Numbered from the stretch's first letter, positions 16,422 through 24,918 are shown. The stretch: 64,000 nt of DNA from Pseudomonas putida (GCF_025905425.1 NZ_CP109603.1:5348501-5412500); one strand, 5' to 3'. Made by a program: numbers and translations. The notes: generated from the sequence alone by a model not told the origin.

Positions 16422-17093
16422 TCAGGCGCTGCGGCAGGCTTCCAGCGCCCTGACTTGCCCCTCAGGGCGCTGGTTGTCGGCACTCAACCAGCGCTCGAAC
16501 CCCGCCGCCACCTGTGGCCACTCATCATCGGTAATCGAATACCACGCGGTATCCCGGTTGTGGTCCTTGACCACCAGGTGCTTGCGGAAAACGCCTTCGT
16601 AGACAAAGCCAAAGCGCTCTGCCGCACGCTTGGAGCGGGCGTTGGCGTTGTTGCACTTCCATTCCAGGCGGCGATTGCCCAGCTCGAAACCCAGTTTGCC
16701 TAGCAAGTACACCGCCTCGGTCCCCTTTGGCGTGCGCTGCATGGCGGCGCCGAAGGCGATGTGGCCGATCTCGATGCGGCCATGGTCGGGCACGATCGAC
16801 ATCAGGCTGAGAATGCCCTGAGCCTGGCCGGTGGGGCGGTCGATGACGGTATAGAACAAGGGGTCCGCGCTGGCGGCATTGCCTTGCAGCCAACGGTCGA
16901 AAGCGCCCCGTTCGGGGAATGGGCCATAAGGCAGGTAATCCCACAGGACCGGGTCGGAATCCGGACCCTGTAGCACCTCCCAGAGATTGTCGCCATGCCG
17001 TGCCGGGTCGAGTGGCTCCAGGCGAATGAAGCGGCCCTCGATAGGGCCTGGCGTGGGCGCCTTGGCGGGTTTCCAGTTCAGTGCGTCAGTCAT
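16422..17093 (-). CDS. GNAT family N-acetyltransferase (RimJ/RimL-like)
   Basis: A 223-residue acetyltransferase of the GNAT fold. FIRLEPLDPARHGDNLWEVL opens the domain. The acetyl-CoA pocket region covers IEIGHIAFGAAMQRTPKGTEAV and the closing WKCNNANARSKRAAERFGFV is typical of the RimJ/RimL and YdaF subfamily, which often acetylates N-termini or small amines. The start is the ATG at 17093; an upstream extension to 17144 crosses the gap to the next gene. It is the last of three same-strand genes with a second GNAT and a PaiB-like gene, only 7 bp from the former. The substrate is unknown. Confidence 0.87.
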   Translation of the reverse strand: MTDALNWKPAKAPTPGPIEGRFIRLEPLDPARHGDNLWEVLQGPDSDPVLWDYLPYGPFPERGAFDRWLQGNAASADPLFYTVIDRPTGQAQGILSLMSIVPDHGRIEIGHIAFGAAMQRTPKGTEAVYLLGKLGFELGNRRLEWKCNNANARSKRAAERFGFVYEGVFRKHLVVKDHNRDTAWYSITDDEWPQVAAGFERWLSADNQRPEGQVRALEACRSA

Positions 17094-17100
17094 GGCGTGC

Positions 17101-17547
17101 CTACACCCCTTTGCGAAATTGAATGAAGCCCGACCGCTCGGCAACCTGCTGGTACAGGCTGATGGCGGTGGCGTTGGTTTCGTGGGTCAGCCAGTGCACC
17201 TTGGTGCAGCCGGCTGCCTTGGCGGTGGCGTAGACATGTTCAATCAGTTGGCGACCGATGCCCAGGCCGCGCTGTGTGTTATCCACATAGAGGTCCTGCA
17301 GGTAGCACGCGTTCTCGATGCTCCAGTTGGAACGATGATAGATCCAGTTGACCATGCCGACCGCCTTGCCATCGACCCAGGCCAGGGCGGAGTGGGTGGG
17401 CTCGTTGGCGTCCAGCAGGCGCTGCCAGGTGCTGGTGCTGACGGCTTCGGTCAATTCGGACTCATAGAAGCGCAAGTAAGCCTGCCACAGGGCTAGCCAG
17501 GCTGAATGGTCGTTGGCGCTGACGGGGCGCAGAGTGACGCTGGACAT
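17101..17547 (-). CDS. GNAT family N-acetyltransferase
   Basis: A compact 148-residue GNAT enzyme. The DLYVDNTQRGLGIGRQLIEHV segment holds the acetyl-CoA pyrophosphate-binding signature Q/R-x-x-G-x-G/A (QRGLGIG), followed by WLTHETNATAISLYQQV, the usual beta-6/7 part. It is packed 12 bp after the PaiB-like gene and 7 bp before the larger GNAT, so the three probably form an operon. In Bacillus, PaiA (a polyamine GNAT) is encoded with PaiB, so a polyamine or related amine is a reasonable substrate guess. The gene contains a perfect TTATCCACA 9-mer at 17279-17287. Confidence 0.88.
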   Translation of the reverse strand: MSSVTLRPVSANDHSAWLALWQAYLRFYESELTEAVSTSTWQRLLDANEPTHSALAWVDGKAVGMVNWIYHRSNWSIENACYLQDLYVDNTQRGLGIGRQLIEHVYATAKAAGCTKVHWLTHETNATAISLYQQVAERSGFIQFRKGV

Positions 17548-17559
17548 GGGGCTTTTCCT

Positions 17560-18189
17560 TCAGAGTTGGCGCATGTGCGCCGCGAGTTGGTTGTCCTGGT
17601 GGTCGGTGCTGTCGCTCAGGCCTTCACGCACCCCAGCGATGTCTTCGGCCGAACGGTTCTGGCTGAGTTTGCGTGCCCCTTGCAGGCGTGTGATCGGCAT
17701 GCGAATACCGACAATGGCGCGGAGCATGCCTTCAAGGTAGTCGCGGGGGGCGTCGGAGGCTTTCCAGGGCTCACTGCGGCCCTGCTCGTGACGGTCGGTC
17801 AGGCGGCTGACGATTTGCAGCAGGGGTTCGGCCTCGTGGATGACTTCGACCGCGCCGTAGGCGTGCACTGCCAGGTAGTTCCAGGTGGGGACCACCTTGG
17901 GGTTTTCGGCCTTGCTGGGGTAGTAGCTTGGGCTGACATAGGCGTCGGCACCGGGGAACACCAGCAGCGCTTCAGCGCCTTGCTGCAGGTCTTGCCACTG
18001 AGTGTTCGCCCGGGCCAGGTGCGCATAGACCGTGCCAGACACGCCTTCTTGAGTGTCGATGAGGACGGGCAGGTGGGTCGCCAGCAGGCCGTGTTCACCG
18101 TGGCTGATCAGCACGGCGAGGCGGGTATCGGCCATGTGCTGGTGCAGGCGCTCAAGGTCGTGTTCCTGGTGGGGCTTGCTGTTGTACAT
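17560..18189 (-). CDS. FMN-binding negative transcriptional regulator, PaiB family
   Basis: A 209-residue split-barrel FMN-binding protein of the PaiB family. Family landmarks are the N-terminal MYNSKPHQEHDLERLHQHM, THLPVLIDTQEG, the central ARANTQW, and PSYYPSKAENPKVVPTWNY, with its Trp-Asn-Tyr typical of PaiB. PaiB was first described as a repressor of sporulation and degradative enzymes, but many members may be flavin or heme-handling enzymes. The start at 18189 is chosen because the conserved N-terminus begins there. It is divergent from the MocR regulator, which probably controls this operon, and lies upstream of two GNAT genes. Confidence 0.9.
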   Translation of the reverse strand: MYNSKPHQEHDLERLHQHMADTRLAVLISHGEHGLLATHLPVLIDTQEGVSGTVYAHLARANTQWQDLQQGAEALLVFPGADAYVSPSYYPSKAENPKVVPTWNYLAVHAYGAVEVIHEAEPLLQIVSRLTDRHEQGRSEPWKASDAPRDYLEGMLRAIVGIRMPITRLQGARKLSQNRSAEDIAGVREGLSDSTDHQDNQLAAHMRQL

Positions 18190-18278
18190 GGCGGGTTCCT
18201 TGTTGAATGGCTCCATCCTAGGCAGGCTATTGGTTCGGTGTAAGATCCATTTATGACTGATTTGATAGGTCCAATACG

Positions 18279-19808
18279 GTGAACAAGCGCCCCTTCAATT
18301 TGCCCTTCGACCCTGCGGGTATCGTGCTTGACCGCCGGCGCGGGCTCAGCCAGCAGCTTTATAAGGCCCTGCGTGCTCGGGTACTGGATGGGCGCCTGAG
18401 CAGCGGTACGCGCTTACCGGCCAGCCGCGACTTGGCGGCGATACTCGCGTTGTCGCGCAACAGCGTGGTGCGTGCCTACGACCAGTTGTATGCCGAGGGG
18501 TACATCGAAAGCCGGGTGGGGGACGGCACCTATGTCACCCAGCTCAATAAACTATCCACACAACTATCCACAGGGTTATCCCTGGGGTTATCAACAAGGT
18601 TATCCACATTTTCTTCAGAAAAGACTGAGGATTTATCCAGCTGTGAGCGATCCAGTGAACCGTTGGAGCGTCTGAAAAGTAACCATTTACCCCCACCTAG
18701 AAGCGGCGCGCCACGCGCATTCAGGGTCGGCATCCCCGCCTTCGATTTGTTCCCATTTGACGTGTGGGCCAAGCTGCAAGCGGGTTTCTGGCGTAACCCG
18801 GACCCTGCACAGCTGGGTTATGGTGACCCCGCAGGTGAGCTTCAGCTGCGGGAGCTGATTGCGGCCTACCTGCGTCGTTCGCGGGGCCTTTCGTGCACGG
18901 CTGAACAAATTGTGATCACCAGTGGTGCACAGCAGGCCATCAGCCTTTGTGCACAGTTGCTGTTGCAGCCTGGCGATGGCGTAGCTGTGGAAAACCCGGG
19001 TTACCGGGCTGCCGGGCATACCTTCGCGGTGGCGGGGGGTAAGGTGGTGGGCGTGCCGGTGGATGAAGAGGGCATGGACTGCCAGCGGCTCGTGCAATTG
19101 GCGGACTGCCGCCTGGCCTACGTGACGCCGGCTCACCAGTACCCGACCGGGGTCACCATGAGCCTGGCACGGCGCCTGGCATTGCTGGCCTGGGCCGAGC
19201 GCAGCGATGGCTGGATCATTGAAGACGATTACGACGGCGAGTACCGCTACAGCGGTGCGCCATTGGCACCGCTGGCGGCACTGGATCGGCAGGGGCGGGT
19301 GCTGTACGTCGGCACGTTCGGCAAGATTGCCTTTCCCGCATTACGTCTGGGCTACCTGGTGCTGCCTGCGCGTCTGGTGCAGGCGTTCAGCCAGGGGCGA
19401 GCGCTGGCCATGCGGCATTCGGAGGTGAGCAGCCAGTGCGTGATGGCCGAGTTCATGGCCCAGGGGCATTTCCAGCGCCACATCCGGCGTATGCGCCGGG
19501 CTGCGTTGAGCCGACGCAATGTGCTCAAGGCGGGCTGGCCGATGGATGTGCCGGGGTTGGGCGGCATGCCGGAAGTTGCGGCCGGGCTGCATGTGAAGGT
19601 CGATGTGGATAACTTTGCGCGAGAGCAAGCGCTGGTCGCCAGGGCCGAAGCGGTTGGGGTGGAGGTGAATCCGCTGAGTAGTTACTGGTGGGAGGACAGC
19701 GAGGTGCCTGTGGATAACCGCGCAGGGCTGGTACTGGGCTTCGCGGCGGTGCCAGAGGCGGACATTGCCAGTGCACTGCTGCGGTTGCGCAATGCCTGGC
19801 GCAAATGA
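18279..19808 (+). CDS. MocR/PdxR-type GntR regulator with aminotransferase domain
   Basis: A 509-residue fusion: a GntR-family winged HTH (residues about 15-85; SRDLAAILALSRNSVVRAYD, then GDGTYVTQL), a linker of about 55 residues, and a class I aminotransferase-like domain. In that domain, DDYDGEYRYSG and TFGKIAFP carry the PLP-binding Lys (about residue 349). MocR proteins use PLP adducts to sense amines or vitamin B6. GTG start. It diverges from the PaiB-GNAT genes, its likely targets; GATCCATT (18244) and GGTCCAAT (18268) form a direct repeat in the shared promoter. The linker is odd: five LSTx-like units encoded by 12-bp DnaA-box-like repeats. Two more TGTGGATAA 9-mers occur at 19604-19612 and 19709-19717. 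Confidence 0.92.
   Translation: MNKRPFNLPFDPAGIVLDRRRGLSQQLYKALRARVLDGRLSSGTRLPASRDLAAILALSRNSVVRAYDQLYAEGYIESRVGDGTYVTQLNKLSTQLSTGLSLGLSTRLSTFSSEKTEDLSSCERSSEPLERLKSNHLPPPRSGAPRAFRVGIPAFDLFPFDVWAKLQAGFWRNPDPAQLGYGDPAGELQLRELIAAYLRRSRGLSCTAEQIVITSGAQQAISLCAQLLLQPGDGVAVENPGYRAAGHTFAVAGGKVVGVPVDEEGMDCQRLVQLADCRLAYVTPAHQYPTGVTMSLARRLALLAWAERSDGWIIEDDYDGEYRYSGAPLAPLAALDRQGRVLYVGTFGKIAFPALRLGYLVLPARLVQAFSQGRALAMRHSEVSSQCVMAEFMAQGHFQRHIRRMRRAALSRRNVLKAGWPMDVPGLGGMPEVAAGLHVKVDVDNFAREQALVARAEAVGVEVNPLSSYWWEDSEVPVDNRAGLVLGFAAVPEADIASALLRLRNAWRK
18552..18608 (+). repeat. Five 12-bp-spaced DnaA-box-like 9-mers inside the MocR gene
   Basis: At 18552, 18564, 18576, 18588 and 18600 the 9-mers read CTATCCACA, CTATCCACA, TTATCCCTG, TTATCAACA and TTATCCACA; a degenerate TTATCCAGC follows at 18633. 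The canonical DnaA box is TTATCCACA. The exact 12-bp step keeps the reading frame, producing LSTQ-LSTG-LSLG-LSTR-LSTF. CTA, TTA, ACA and AGG codons, rare in this GC-rich genome, dominate the array, suggesting that the DNA sequence itself is, or recently was, selected or amplified. Confidence 0.85.
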
Positions 19809-19810
19809 AC

Positions 19811-19829
19811 GGGGCTGCAGCGCAGCCCC
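19811..19829. terminator. Hairpin between convergent MocR and polyamine-binding genes
   Basis: GGGGCTG-CAGCG-CAGCCCC, a 7-bp GC stem directly after the MocR stop codon and 9 bp from the stop of the facing gene. No long T-tract, so efficiency is uncertain. Confidence 0.5.
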
Positions 19830-19837
19830 CTTCTGGC

Positions 19838-20941
19838 TCAGGTGCCGGACTTGATCCGCGTCCAGGCCCGCGTCCTTACCCGTTCGGCATCGCGCGGCAA
19901 CGGCTTGAGGGTATACAGCTTGGCCATCGCCTCGGCGGTCGGATACAGGTTGGGGTTATTGCGAATCGCCGGGCTCACCTTGTCGGTCGCGTCTTTGTTC
20001 GGGTTTGGGTACCCGACAAAGTCGCTGATCGGCGCAATCACCTCGGGGCGCAGCAGATAGTTGATAAAGGTGTGGGCATCTTCCGGGTTGGCGGCGTTTT
20101 TCGGAATCGCCAGCATGTCGAACCAGATCGGCGCACCTTCCTTGGGCAGGCGCATGTCCACCACCACGCCATTGTTCGCATCGCGGGCCCGGTTGGCCGC
20201 CTGCGAGAAGCTGCCGCTGTAGCCCACTGCCACGCAGATGTCACCGTTGGCGATGTCGGCCATGTACTTGGAGGAATGGAAGTACGTGACGTGCGGGCGG
20301 ATCTTCAGCAGCAGGTCCTCGGCCTTTTTGTAGTCGGCCGGCTTCTCGCTGTTAGGCGGCAAGCCGAGGTATTGCAGGGCCAGCGGCAGAATCTCGGAAG
20401 GCGAATCGAGCAGGGCGACGCCACACTGCTTGAGCTTGGCGATGTTCTCTTCCTTGAAGATCAGGTCCCAGCTGTCCACAGGCGCGTTTTCACCCAGTGC
20501 AGCCTTGACCTTGGCGGGGTTGAAGCCGATCAGCACGGTACCGTACATGTAGGGCACGGCAAACTTGTTGCCTGGGTCGTTGGCCTCGATCAGCTTCATC
20601 AGGGCGGGGTCCAGATGCTGCCAGTTCGGCAGCTTGCTGCGGTCCAGTGGCTGGAACACGCCAGCTTCGATCTGCTTGGCAAGAAACACGTTGGACGGCA
20701 CCACCACGTCATAGCCGGAGTTGCCGGTCAGCAGTTTGGCTTCCAGTGCCTCGTTGGTATCGAAAATGTCGTAGATCAGCTTTACGCCGCTGTCTTTCTG
20801 GAAGTCGACCAAGGTTTGTGGGGTGATGTAGTCGAACCAGTTGTAGACCCGCAAGGTACCTTGTGCGGCCTGGGCCTGCAGGGCACCCGTGCACAGGGTG
20901 GCAGCGATTAACGGGGCGAGCAGACGCTTGAGTCGGGTCAT
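19838..20941 (-). CDS. Polyamine ABC transporter substrate-binding protein (PotF/SpuD-like)
   Basis: A 367-residue periplasmic binding protein of the PotD/PotF family that captures putrescine, spermidine or related amines. It has a signal peptide (residues 1-25, [19 protein letters not shown]...), then [15 protein letters not shown], the family opening. [35 protein letters not shown] and [10 protein letters not shown] line the ligand cleft. The start codon overlaps the stop of the deacetylase-like gene (TAATG), so the two are co-translated, coupling amine capture to deacetylation. No permease or ATPase is adjacent, so it must share an importer from elsewhere. A similar pairing exists around PA0321-PA0323 of P. 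aeruginosa. Confidence 0.92.
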   Translation of the reverse strand: MTRLKRLLAPLIAATLCTGALQAQAAQGTLRVYNWFDYITPQTLVDFQKDSGVKLIYDIFDTNEALEAKLLTGNSGYDVVVPSNVFLAKQIEAGVFQPLDRSKLPNWQHLDPALMKLIEANDPGNKFAVPYMYGTVLIGFNPAKVKAALGENAPVDSWDLIFKEENIAKLKQCGVALLDSPSEILPLALQYLGLPPNSEKPADYKKAEDLLLKIRPHVTYFHSSKYMADIANGDICVAVGYSGSFSQAANRARDANNGVVVDMRLPKEGAPIWFDMLAIPKNAANPEDAHTFINYLLRPEVIAPISDFVGYPNPNKDATDKVSPAIRNNPNLYPTAEAMAKLYTLKPLPRDAERVRTRAWTRIKSGT

Positions 20942-21984
20942 TACCGGGCTCCTGGCTGGGCGCGCTGGAAGCCTTCCAGCACATTGACCGCGTTGATGCC
21001 GATTTCTTCCACAGCGTAGCCGCCTTCCATCACGAACAGGGTCGGCTTGCCGAGCTGGGCGATGCGTTTGCCCATTTCCAGGTAGTCCGGGCTGTCCAGC
21101 TTGAACTGGGAGATTGGGTCGTCCTTGAAGGTGTCCACGCCGAGTGAGATCACCAGCACATCGGCGTCGTAGTCGGCGATTCGCTGGCAGGCGTCTTCCA
21201 GTGCGGCGCTCCAGGCTGCCCAGTCACTGCCGGCTGGCAACGGATAGTTGATGTTGCAGCCTTCACCTGCCCCTTCGCCCGTCTCGTCGGCATAGCCGAG
21301 GAAGAACGGGAACTCGGCCTGCGGGTCGCCGTGAATCGAGGCGAAGAACACATCGTTGCGGCTGTAGAAGATGTCTTGGGTGCCGTTGCCGTGGTGATAG
21401 TCGACGTCAAGGATGGCGACTTTGCGGCGGCCCTGGTCAAGGAAGGCCTGGGCGGCGATGGCCGCGTTGTTCAGGTAGCAGTAACCGCCCATCACTTCGC
21501 CTGCGGCATGGTGCCCTGGTGGGCGGCACAAGGCGAAAGCTGAATGGGCGCCTTGCTGGATGGCCGCTTGGGCAGTGAGTGCGACTTGGGCGGCGCTGTA
21601 GGCAGCCTGCCAGGTACCGGCGGTAATCGGCGCGCCGGCGTCGAAGCTGTAGTAACCAAGCTCGCCATGCAGGCCGGTGGGTTTGACCTGGCGCAGGGTG
21701 CGGGCTGGCCAGGTGAAAGGCAGCAGGTCGCCTTCGTGGCCCAAAGCGGCCCAGCGCGCCCAGGCGCCTTCAAAGAAGTCCAGGTAGTCGGCGCTGTGGA
21801 TGCGCAGCAGCGGCGCGCGGCCGAAGTCGGTCGGGCCCTGCACGTCGCCCAGCTGGCGTTTGTTCACTTGATCGAGCACGTGGTCGGCGCGCGAAGGCAT
21901 TTCGAAGCAGGGCATCAGCTTGCCGTCGATCAGCTCGCAGCGGCCGTGGTGCAGGCGGTGGTCATCGGAATAGATCGTCAGCAT
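20941..21984 (-). CDS. Histone deacetylase-family amidohydrolase, probable acetylpolyamine amidohydrolase
   Basis: A 347-residue zinc hydrolase of the HDAC superfamily. CRPPGHHA supplies the tandem catalytic His pair. [15 protein letters not shown] supplies zinc ligands (Asp, His) and the second His-Asp relay. [13 protein letters not shown] provides the third Asp, and [10 protein letters not shown] the transition-state Tyr. Bacterial members of this form (AphA/AphB of P. aeruginosa) hydrolyse N-acetylputrescine and N-acetylcadaverine. The start ATG at 21984 is chosen because the conserved [15 protein letters not shown] begins there; the frame continues upstream through a REP element without meaning. 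Overlap by one base with the downstream polyamine-binding gene supports an acetylpolyamine substrate. Confidence 0.9.
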   Translation of the reverse strand: MLTIYSDDHRLHHGRCELIDGKLMPCFEMPSRADHVLDQVNKRQLGDVQGPTDFGRAPLLRIHSADYLDFFEGAWARWAALGHEGDLLPFTWPARTLRQVKPTGLHGELGYYSFDAGAPITAGTWQAAYSAAQVALTAQAAIQQGAHSAFALCRPPGHHAAGEVMGGYCYLNNAAIAAQAFLDQGRRKVAILDVDYHHGNGTQDIFYSRNDVFFASIHGDPQAEFPFFLGYADETGEGAGEGCNINYPLPAGSDWAAWSAALEDACQRIADYDADVLVISLGVDTFKDDPISQFKLDSPDYLEMGKRIAQLGKPTLFVMEGGYAVEEIGINAVNVLEGFQRAQPGAR

Positions 21985-22104
21985 TGTTGTTCTCCGGTTG
22001 GACTGGCGTGAGCCCATTTTCAGGGTAGACCTGGTACCGGAGAACGACGCAAACGGCCAAAAGGGGATCGATGTGGCCAAGCTCGCTGGCCAGGTTTTGA
22101 TGTG

Positions 22105-22138
22105 CCGGCCTCTTCGCGGGCAAGCCCGCTCCCACAGG
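22105..22138 (+). repeat. REP element (P. putida type), forward copy
   Basis: A 34-bp element beginning CCGGCCTCTTCGCGGGC and ending CGCTCCCACAGG, with an internal GCGGGC-AA-GCCCGC stem. It is paired in inverted orientation with the copy at 22169-22202 between the deacetylase and AraC genes. Confidence 0.9.
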
Positions 22139-22168
22139 ATCTCCACAACTCTCGGATACTGTGGTGTA

Positions 22169-22202
22169 CCTGTGGGAGCGGGCTTGCCCGCGAAGAGGCC
22201 GG
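22169..22202 (-). repeat. REP element (P. putida type), inverted copy
   Basis: The exact reverse complement of the 22105-22138 copy, 30 bp away, allowing a long cruciform or a transcript hairpin downstream of the AraC gene. REP pairs are known insertion targets for ISPpu9/10-like elements, but no insertion is present. Confidence 0.9.
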
Positions 22203-22208
22203 CCCAGG

Positions 22209-23201
22209 TCAGCCGCGAAAATGGCTGGGCGCCACACCACTCCAGCGTTGGAAGGCATGGCGGAAGCTGGCCGTTTCGCTGAACCCCAAGGTTTCGGCAA
22301 TTCGGTAAATCGGCATCTGCTCATCGGCCAACAACTGCTTGGCCCGCTCGAAACGCAGCTCATCGAGCAGTTGTTGATAACTGCTGCCCAACGCCTGCAG
22401 GTGCCGGCGCAAGGTCCGCGATGAGCAGTTCATCTGCCGTGCCAAACCCTCAAGGCCGGGCGCTGCGTCCAGCTGTTGAGCCAGCAGCTGGCGGATCCGC
22501 CCCAGCCAGGCCTGGCGCCCTGTGAACTCAAGGTTAAGGCGGCGGCAGCGCTCGCTCATGGCGTTGTGGGTGATGGGGTCGGCCAGCGGTAGCGGTGTGT
22601 CTAGCCAGCGCCGTTCGAAGGCAAACGCGTTGTCCTCGGCAGCGAAGCTGATTGGGCACTGGAAGGCACCGGTATAGAGGCTGTGGTAACCAGGCCGGGC
22701 ATGCTCGAAACGGGCGCCGAGCAGGGGCAGTGGGCGGCCCAGCAGGTCGTCGCAGATGACTTTCAGCGAGACCAGGCAGAACTCGGCATTGAAGGCCGTC
22801 AGGGCCGGGCTGTCGCGGTAATCGCTGGCGCTGAGCCAGACGCGCTGGCCATCGTCGATCAGGCGCAGCTGGAAGACTGTTCCCAGCAGTGCCGGAAAGC
22901 GCAACGCAAGGCGCAAGGCGTCACCCAAAGTGGCACTGGAGAGCAGGGCGTAACCCAACATGCCATAGCACGACACATGCATGCGCTGGCCCAGTTCCAG
23001 GCCGATGTCTTCACGCCGGGCAACGGCATTGGCGCAGACCTGCAGCTCCTGCTGGGTGGTGATGCGTGCGTCGGCATGCCCCAGGTCCGCCGGGCCGATG
23101 CCACTGCCGGCCAGCAAGGCCGAAGCCTCGCAACCCTCTGCCTGGAAGACGTTGAGGATCAGCGAAACCGCGTTGAGGGTGGTGAGGTGGCTGTGCAGCA
23201 T
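22209..23201 (-). CDS. AraC-family transcriptional regulator (OruR-type architecture)
   Basis: A 330-residue regulator with an N-terminal arabinose-binding-type domain (about 20-210; GYALLSSATLGDALRLALRF is characteristic) and a C-terminal pair of AraC helix-turn-helix motifs (GLEGLARQMNCSSRTLRRHL, then IYRIAETLGFSETASFRHAF) ending WSGVAPSHFRG. This architecture is shared with OruR and other regulators of amino acid or carnitine use. It is on the same strand as the deacetylase and polyamine-binding genes and upstream of them, separated by a REP pair, so it may regulate them. The inducer is not known. Confidence 0.9.
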   Translation of the reverse strand: MLHSHLTTLNAVSLILNVFQAEGCEASALLAGSGIGPADLGHADARITTQQELQVCANAVARREDIGLELGQRMHVSCYGMLGYALLSSATLGDALRLALRFPALLGTVFQLRLIDDGQRVWLSASDYRDSPALTAFNAEFCLVSLKVICDDLLGRPLPLLGARFEHARPGYHSLYTGAFQCPISFAAEDNAFAFERRWLDTPLPLADPITHNAMSERCRRLNLEFTGRQAWLGRIRQLLAQQLDAAPGLEGLARQMNCSSRTLRRHLQALGSSYQQLLDELRFERAKQLLADEQMPIYRIAETLGFSETASFRHAFQRWSGVAPSHFRG

Positions 23202-23290
23202 GCTCGGTATCCCGTTGGGTGGGATGCATTATGGAGCAAGTTGTGTGCCGCAAGCCTGTGGCAACGCAGCAGCGCCAGACCTTGCAGGCA

Positions 23291-23323
23291 AAAAAAAGGC
23301 CCGAAGCATGCGCCCGGGCCTTT
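23291..23323 (-). terminator. Intrinsic terminator of aspA
   Basis: AGGCCCG ... CGGGCCT stem, with seven As on the plus strand that become a T7 tract for leftward transcription. It lies 55 bp after the aspA stop codon. Confidence 0.85.
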
Positions 23324-23378
23324 GAAAGGTTGAGAGGTGTCTAGTCCCTCGACCTGGTGAGACGGTTGAAGCGGTCGG

Positions 23379-24803
23379 TTACGCCTTCAGCGGAACCAGA
23401 CGCGGTGCAATCATGTTTTCCGGACGCAGGATGTCGTTGAGCATCTCTTCGTCCAGCAGCTTCTCTTCGCGCACCAGTTCCAGCACACCGCGGCCTGTTT
23501 CCAGGGCAACACGGGCGATACGGGTGGCGTTTTCGTAGCCGATGTACGGGTTCAGGGCGGTGACCAGGCCGATCGAGTGCTCGACCAGTTCACGGCAGCG
23601 CTGTTCGTTGGCAGTGATGCCGACGATGCAGTGCTCGCGCAGCATGTCCATGGCGCGCTGGAGCAGGCGGATCGAGTCGAAGATCTTGTAGGCGATCAGC
23701 GGCTCCATCACGTTCAGCTGCAGCTGGCCACCTTCGGCGGCGACGGTCAGGGCCAGGTCGTTGCCCATGATGGCGAAGGCCACCTGGTTGACGGCTTCCG
23801 GGATAACCGGGTTGACCTTGCCTGGCATGATCGAGCTGCCTGGCTGACGCGCTGGCAGGTTGATCTCGTTGATGCCGGTGCGTGGGCCGCTGGACAGCAG
23901 GCGCAGGTCGTTGCAGATCTTCGACAGCTTGACCGCAGTACGCTTGAGCATGCCGGAGAACAGCACGAAGGCGCCCATGTCGGAGGTGGCTTCGATCAGG
24001 TCGGCAGCCGGTACCAGCGGCTGGCCGCTGATGGTTGCCAGGCGCTGTACGGCGAGCATCTGGTAGCCTGGGTCGGCGTTGATGCCGGTACCGATAGCAG
24101 TACCACCCAGGTTGATTTCGGTCAGCAGCTCAGGCGCCAACGAACGCAGACGGTTGAGGTCTTCGGTCATGGTAGTGGCGAAGGCGCGGAATTCTTGGCC
24201 CAGGGTCATCGGCACGGCGTCCTGCAGCTGGGTACGGCCCATCTTCAGTACGTGGTCGAACTCTTTACCTTTGGCGGCGAAGGCCTGGATCAGGCTGTCG
24301 AGGCTGGCGAGCAGGGCGTCATGCCCCAGCAGCAGACCCAGACGGATCGCGGTCGGGTAGGCGTCGTTGGTCGACTGCGCCATGTTCACATCGTTGTTCG
24401 GGTGCAGGTACTGGTACTCACCCTTCTGGTGGCCCATGGCCTCCAGCGCGATGTTGGCGATGACTTCGTTGGCGTTCATGTTGGTAGAAGTACCAGCACC
24501 GCCTTGAATCATGTCCACCACGAACTGCTCGTGGTAGTCGCCTTTGATCAGTCGGCCGCAAGCAGCGCTGATGGCGGCGTGCTTGGCATCGCTCAAGTGC
24601 CCCAGCTCCCGGTTGGCGTCAGCAGCTGCCTGCTTGACCATCGCCAGGCCCACTACCAGTTTCGGGTAGTGCGACAGCGGAACACCGGAGAGGTGGAAGT
24701 TGTTGGCAGCGCGCAGGGTCTGGATGCCGTAGTAGGCATCAGCAGGAACTTCAAGGGTACCCAGCAGATCTTTTTCGACGCGGAACGATGCAGCGGAAGA
24801 CAT
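23379..24803 (-). CDS. aspA: Aspartate ammonia-lyase
   Basis: Converts L-aspartate to fumarate and ammonia. The 474 residues match the aspartase/fumarase family length. VPADAYYGIQTLRAANNF lies near the N-terminus, GRTQLQDAVPMTLGQEF in the middle, and the superfamily signature GSSIMPGKVNPV near residue 310; the flexible SS loop carries the catalytic Ser. The tail runs LLDEEMLNDILRPENMIAP, typical of AspA rather than FumC. The start at 24803 (MSSAASFRVEKDLLG) is favoured over an upstream extension lacking family similarity. It faces a LysR gene across a T-N11-A dyad and is followed by a strong terminator. Confidence 0.96.
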   Translation of the reverse strand: MSSAASFRVEKDLLGTLEVPADAYYGIQTLRAANNFHLSGVPLSHYPKLVVGLAMVKQAAADANRELGHLSDAKHAAISAACGRLIKGDYHEQFVVDMIQGGAGTSTNMNANEVIANIALEAMGHQKGEYQYLHPNNDVNMAQSTNDAYPTAIRLGLLLGHDALLASLDSLIQAFAAKGKEFDHVLKMGRTQLQDAVPMTLGQEFRAFATTMTEDLNRLRSLAPELLTEINLGGTAIGTGINADPGYQMLAVQRLATISGQPLVPAADLIEATSDMGAFVLFSGMLKRTAVKLSKICNDLRLLSSGPRTGINEINLPARQPGSSIMPGKVNPVIPEAVNQVAFAIMGNDLALTVAAEGGQLQLNVMEPLIAYKIFDSIRLLQRAMDMLREHCIVGITANEQRCRELVEHSIGLVTALNPYIGYENATRIARVALETGRGVLELVREEKLLDEEMLNDILRPENMIAPRLVPLKA

Positions 24804-24899
24804 GATGTATATCATCTCGAATTTGACCCGGCACATGCCGGAATGGCGCTAATCCTAGGCCTGAAGAGGATTTTGCGGCCAATGCTGTTGCACGCTAAC

Positions 24900-24918
24900 C
24901 TATGCACAAACGGCATAG
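24900..24918. promoter_or_regulatory. Candidate LysR box between aspA and its divergent LysR gene
   Basis: CTATGC-N7-GCATAG is a perfect 6-bp dyad; its inner part TGC-N7-GCA fits the T-N11-A rule of LysR-type regulators. It is 68 bp upstream of the LysR start. Confidence 0.5.

Noticed and set aside
22105..22202. Inverted repeats that could be the ends of a small mobile element
   Set aside because: They are a standard P. putida REP pair: no transposase, no target duplication, only 30 bp between them.
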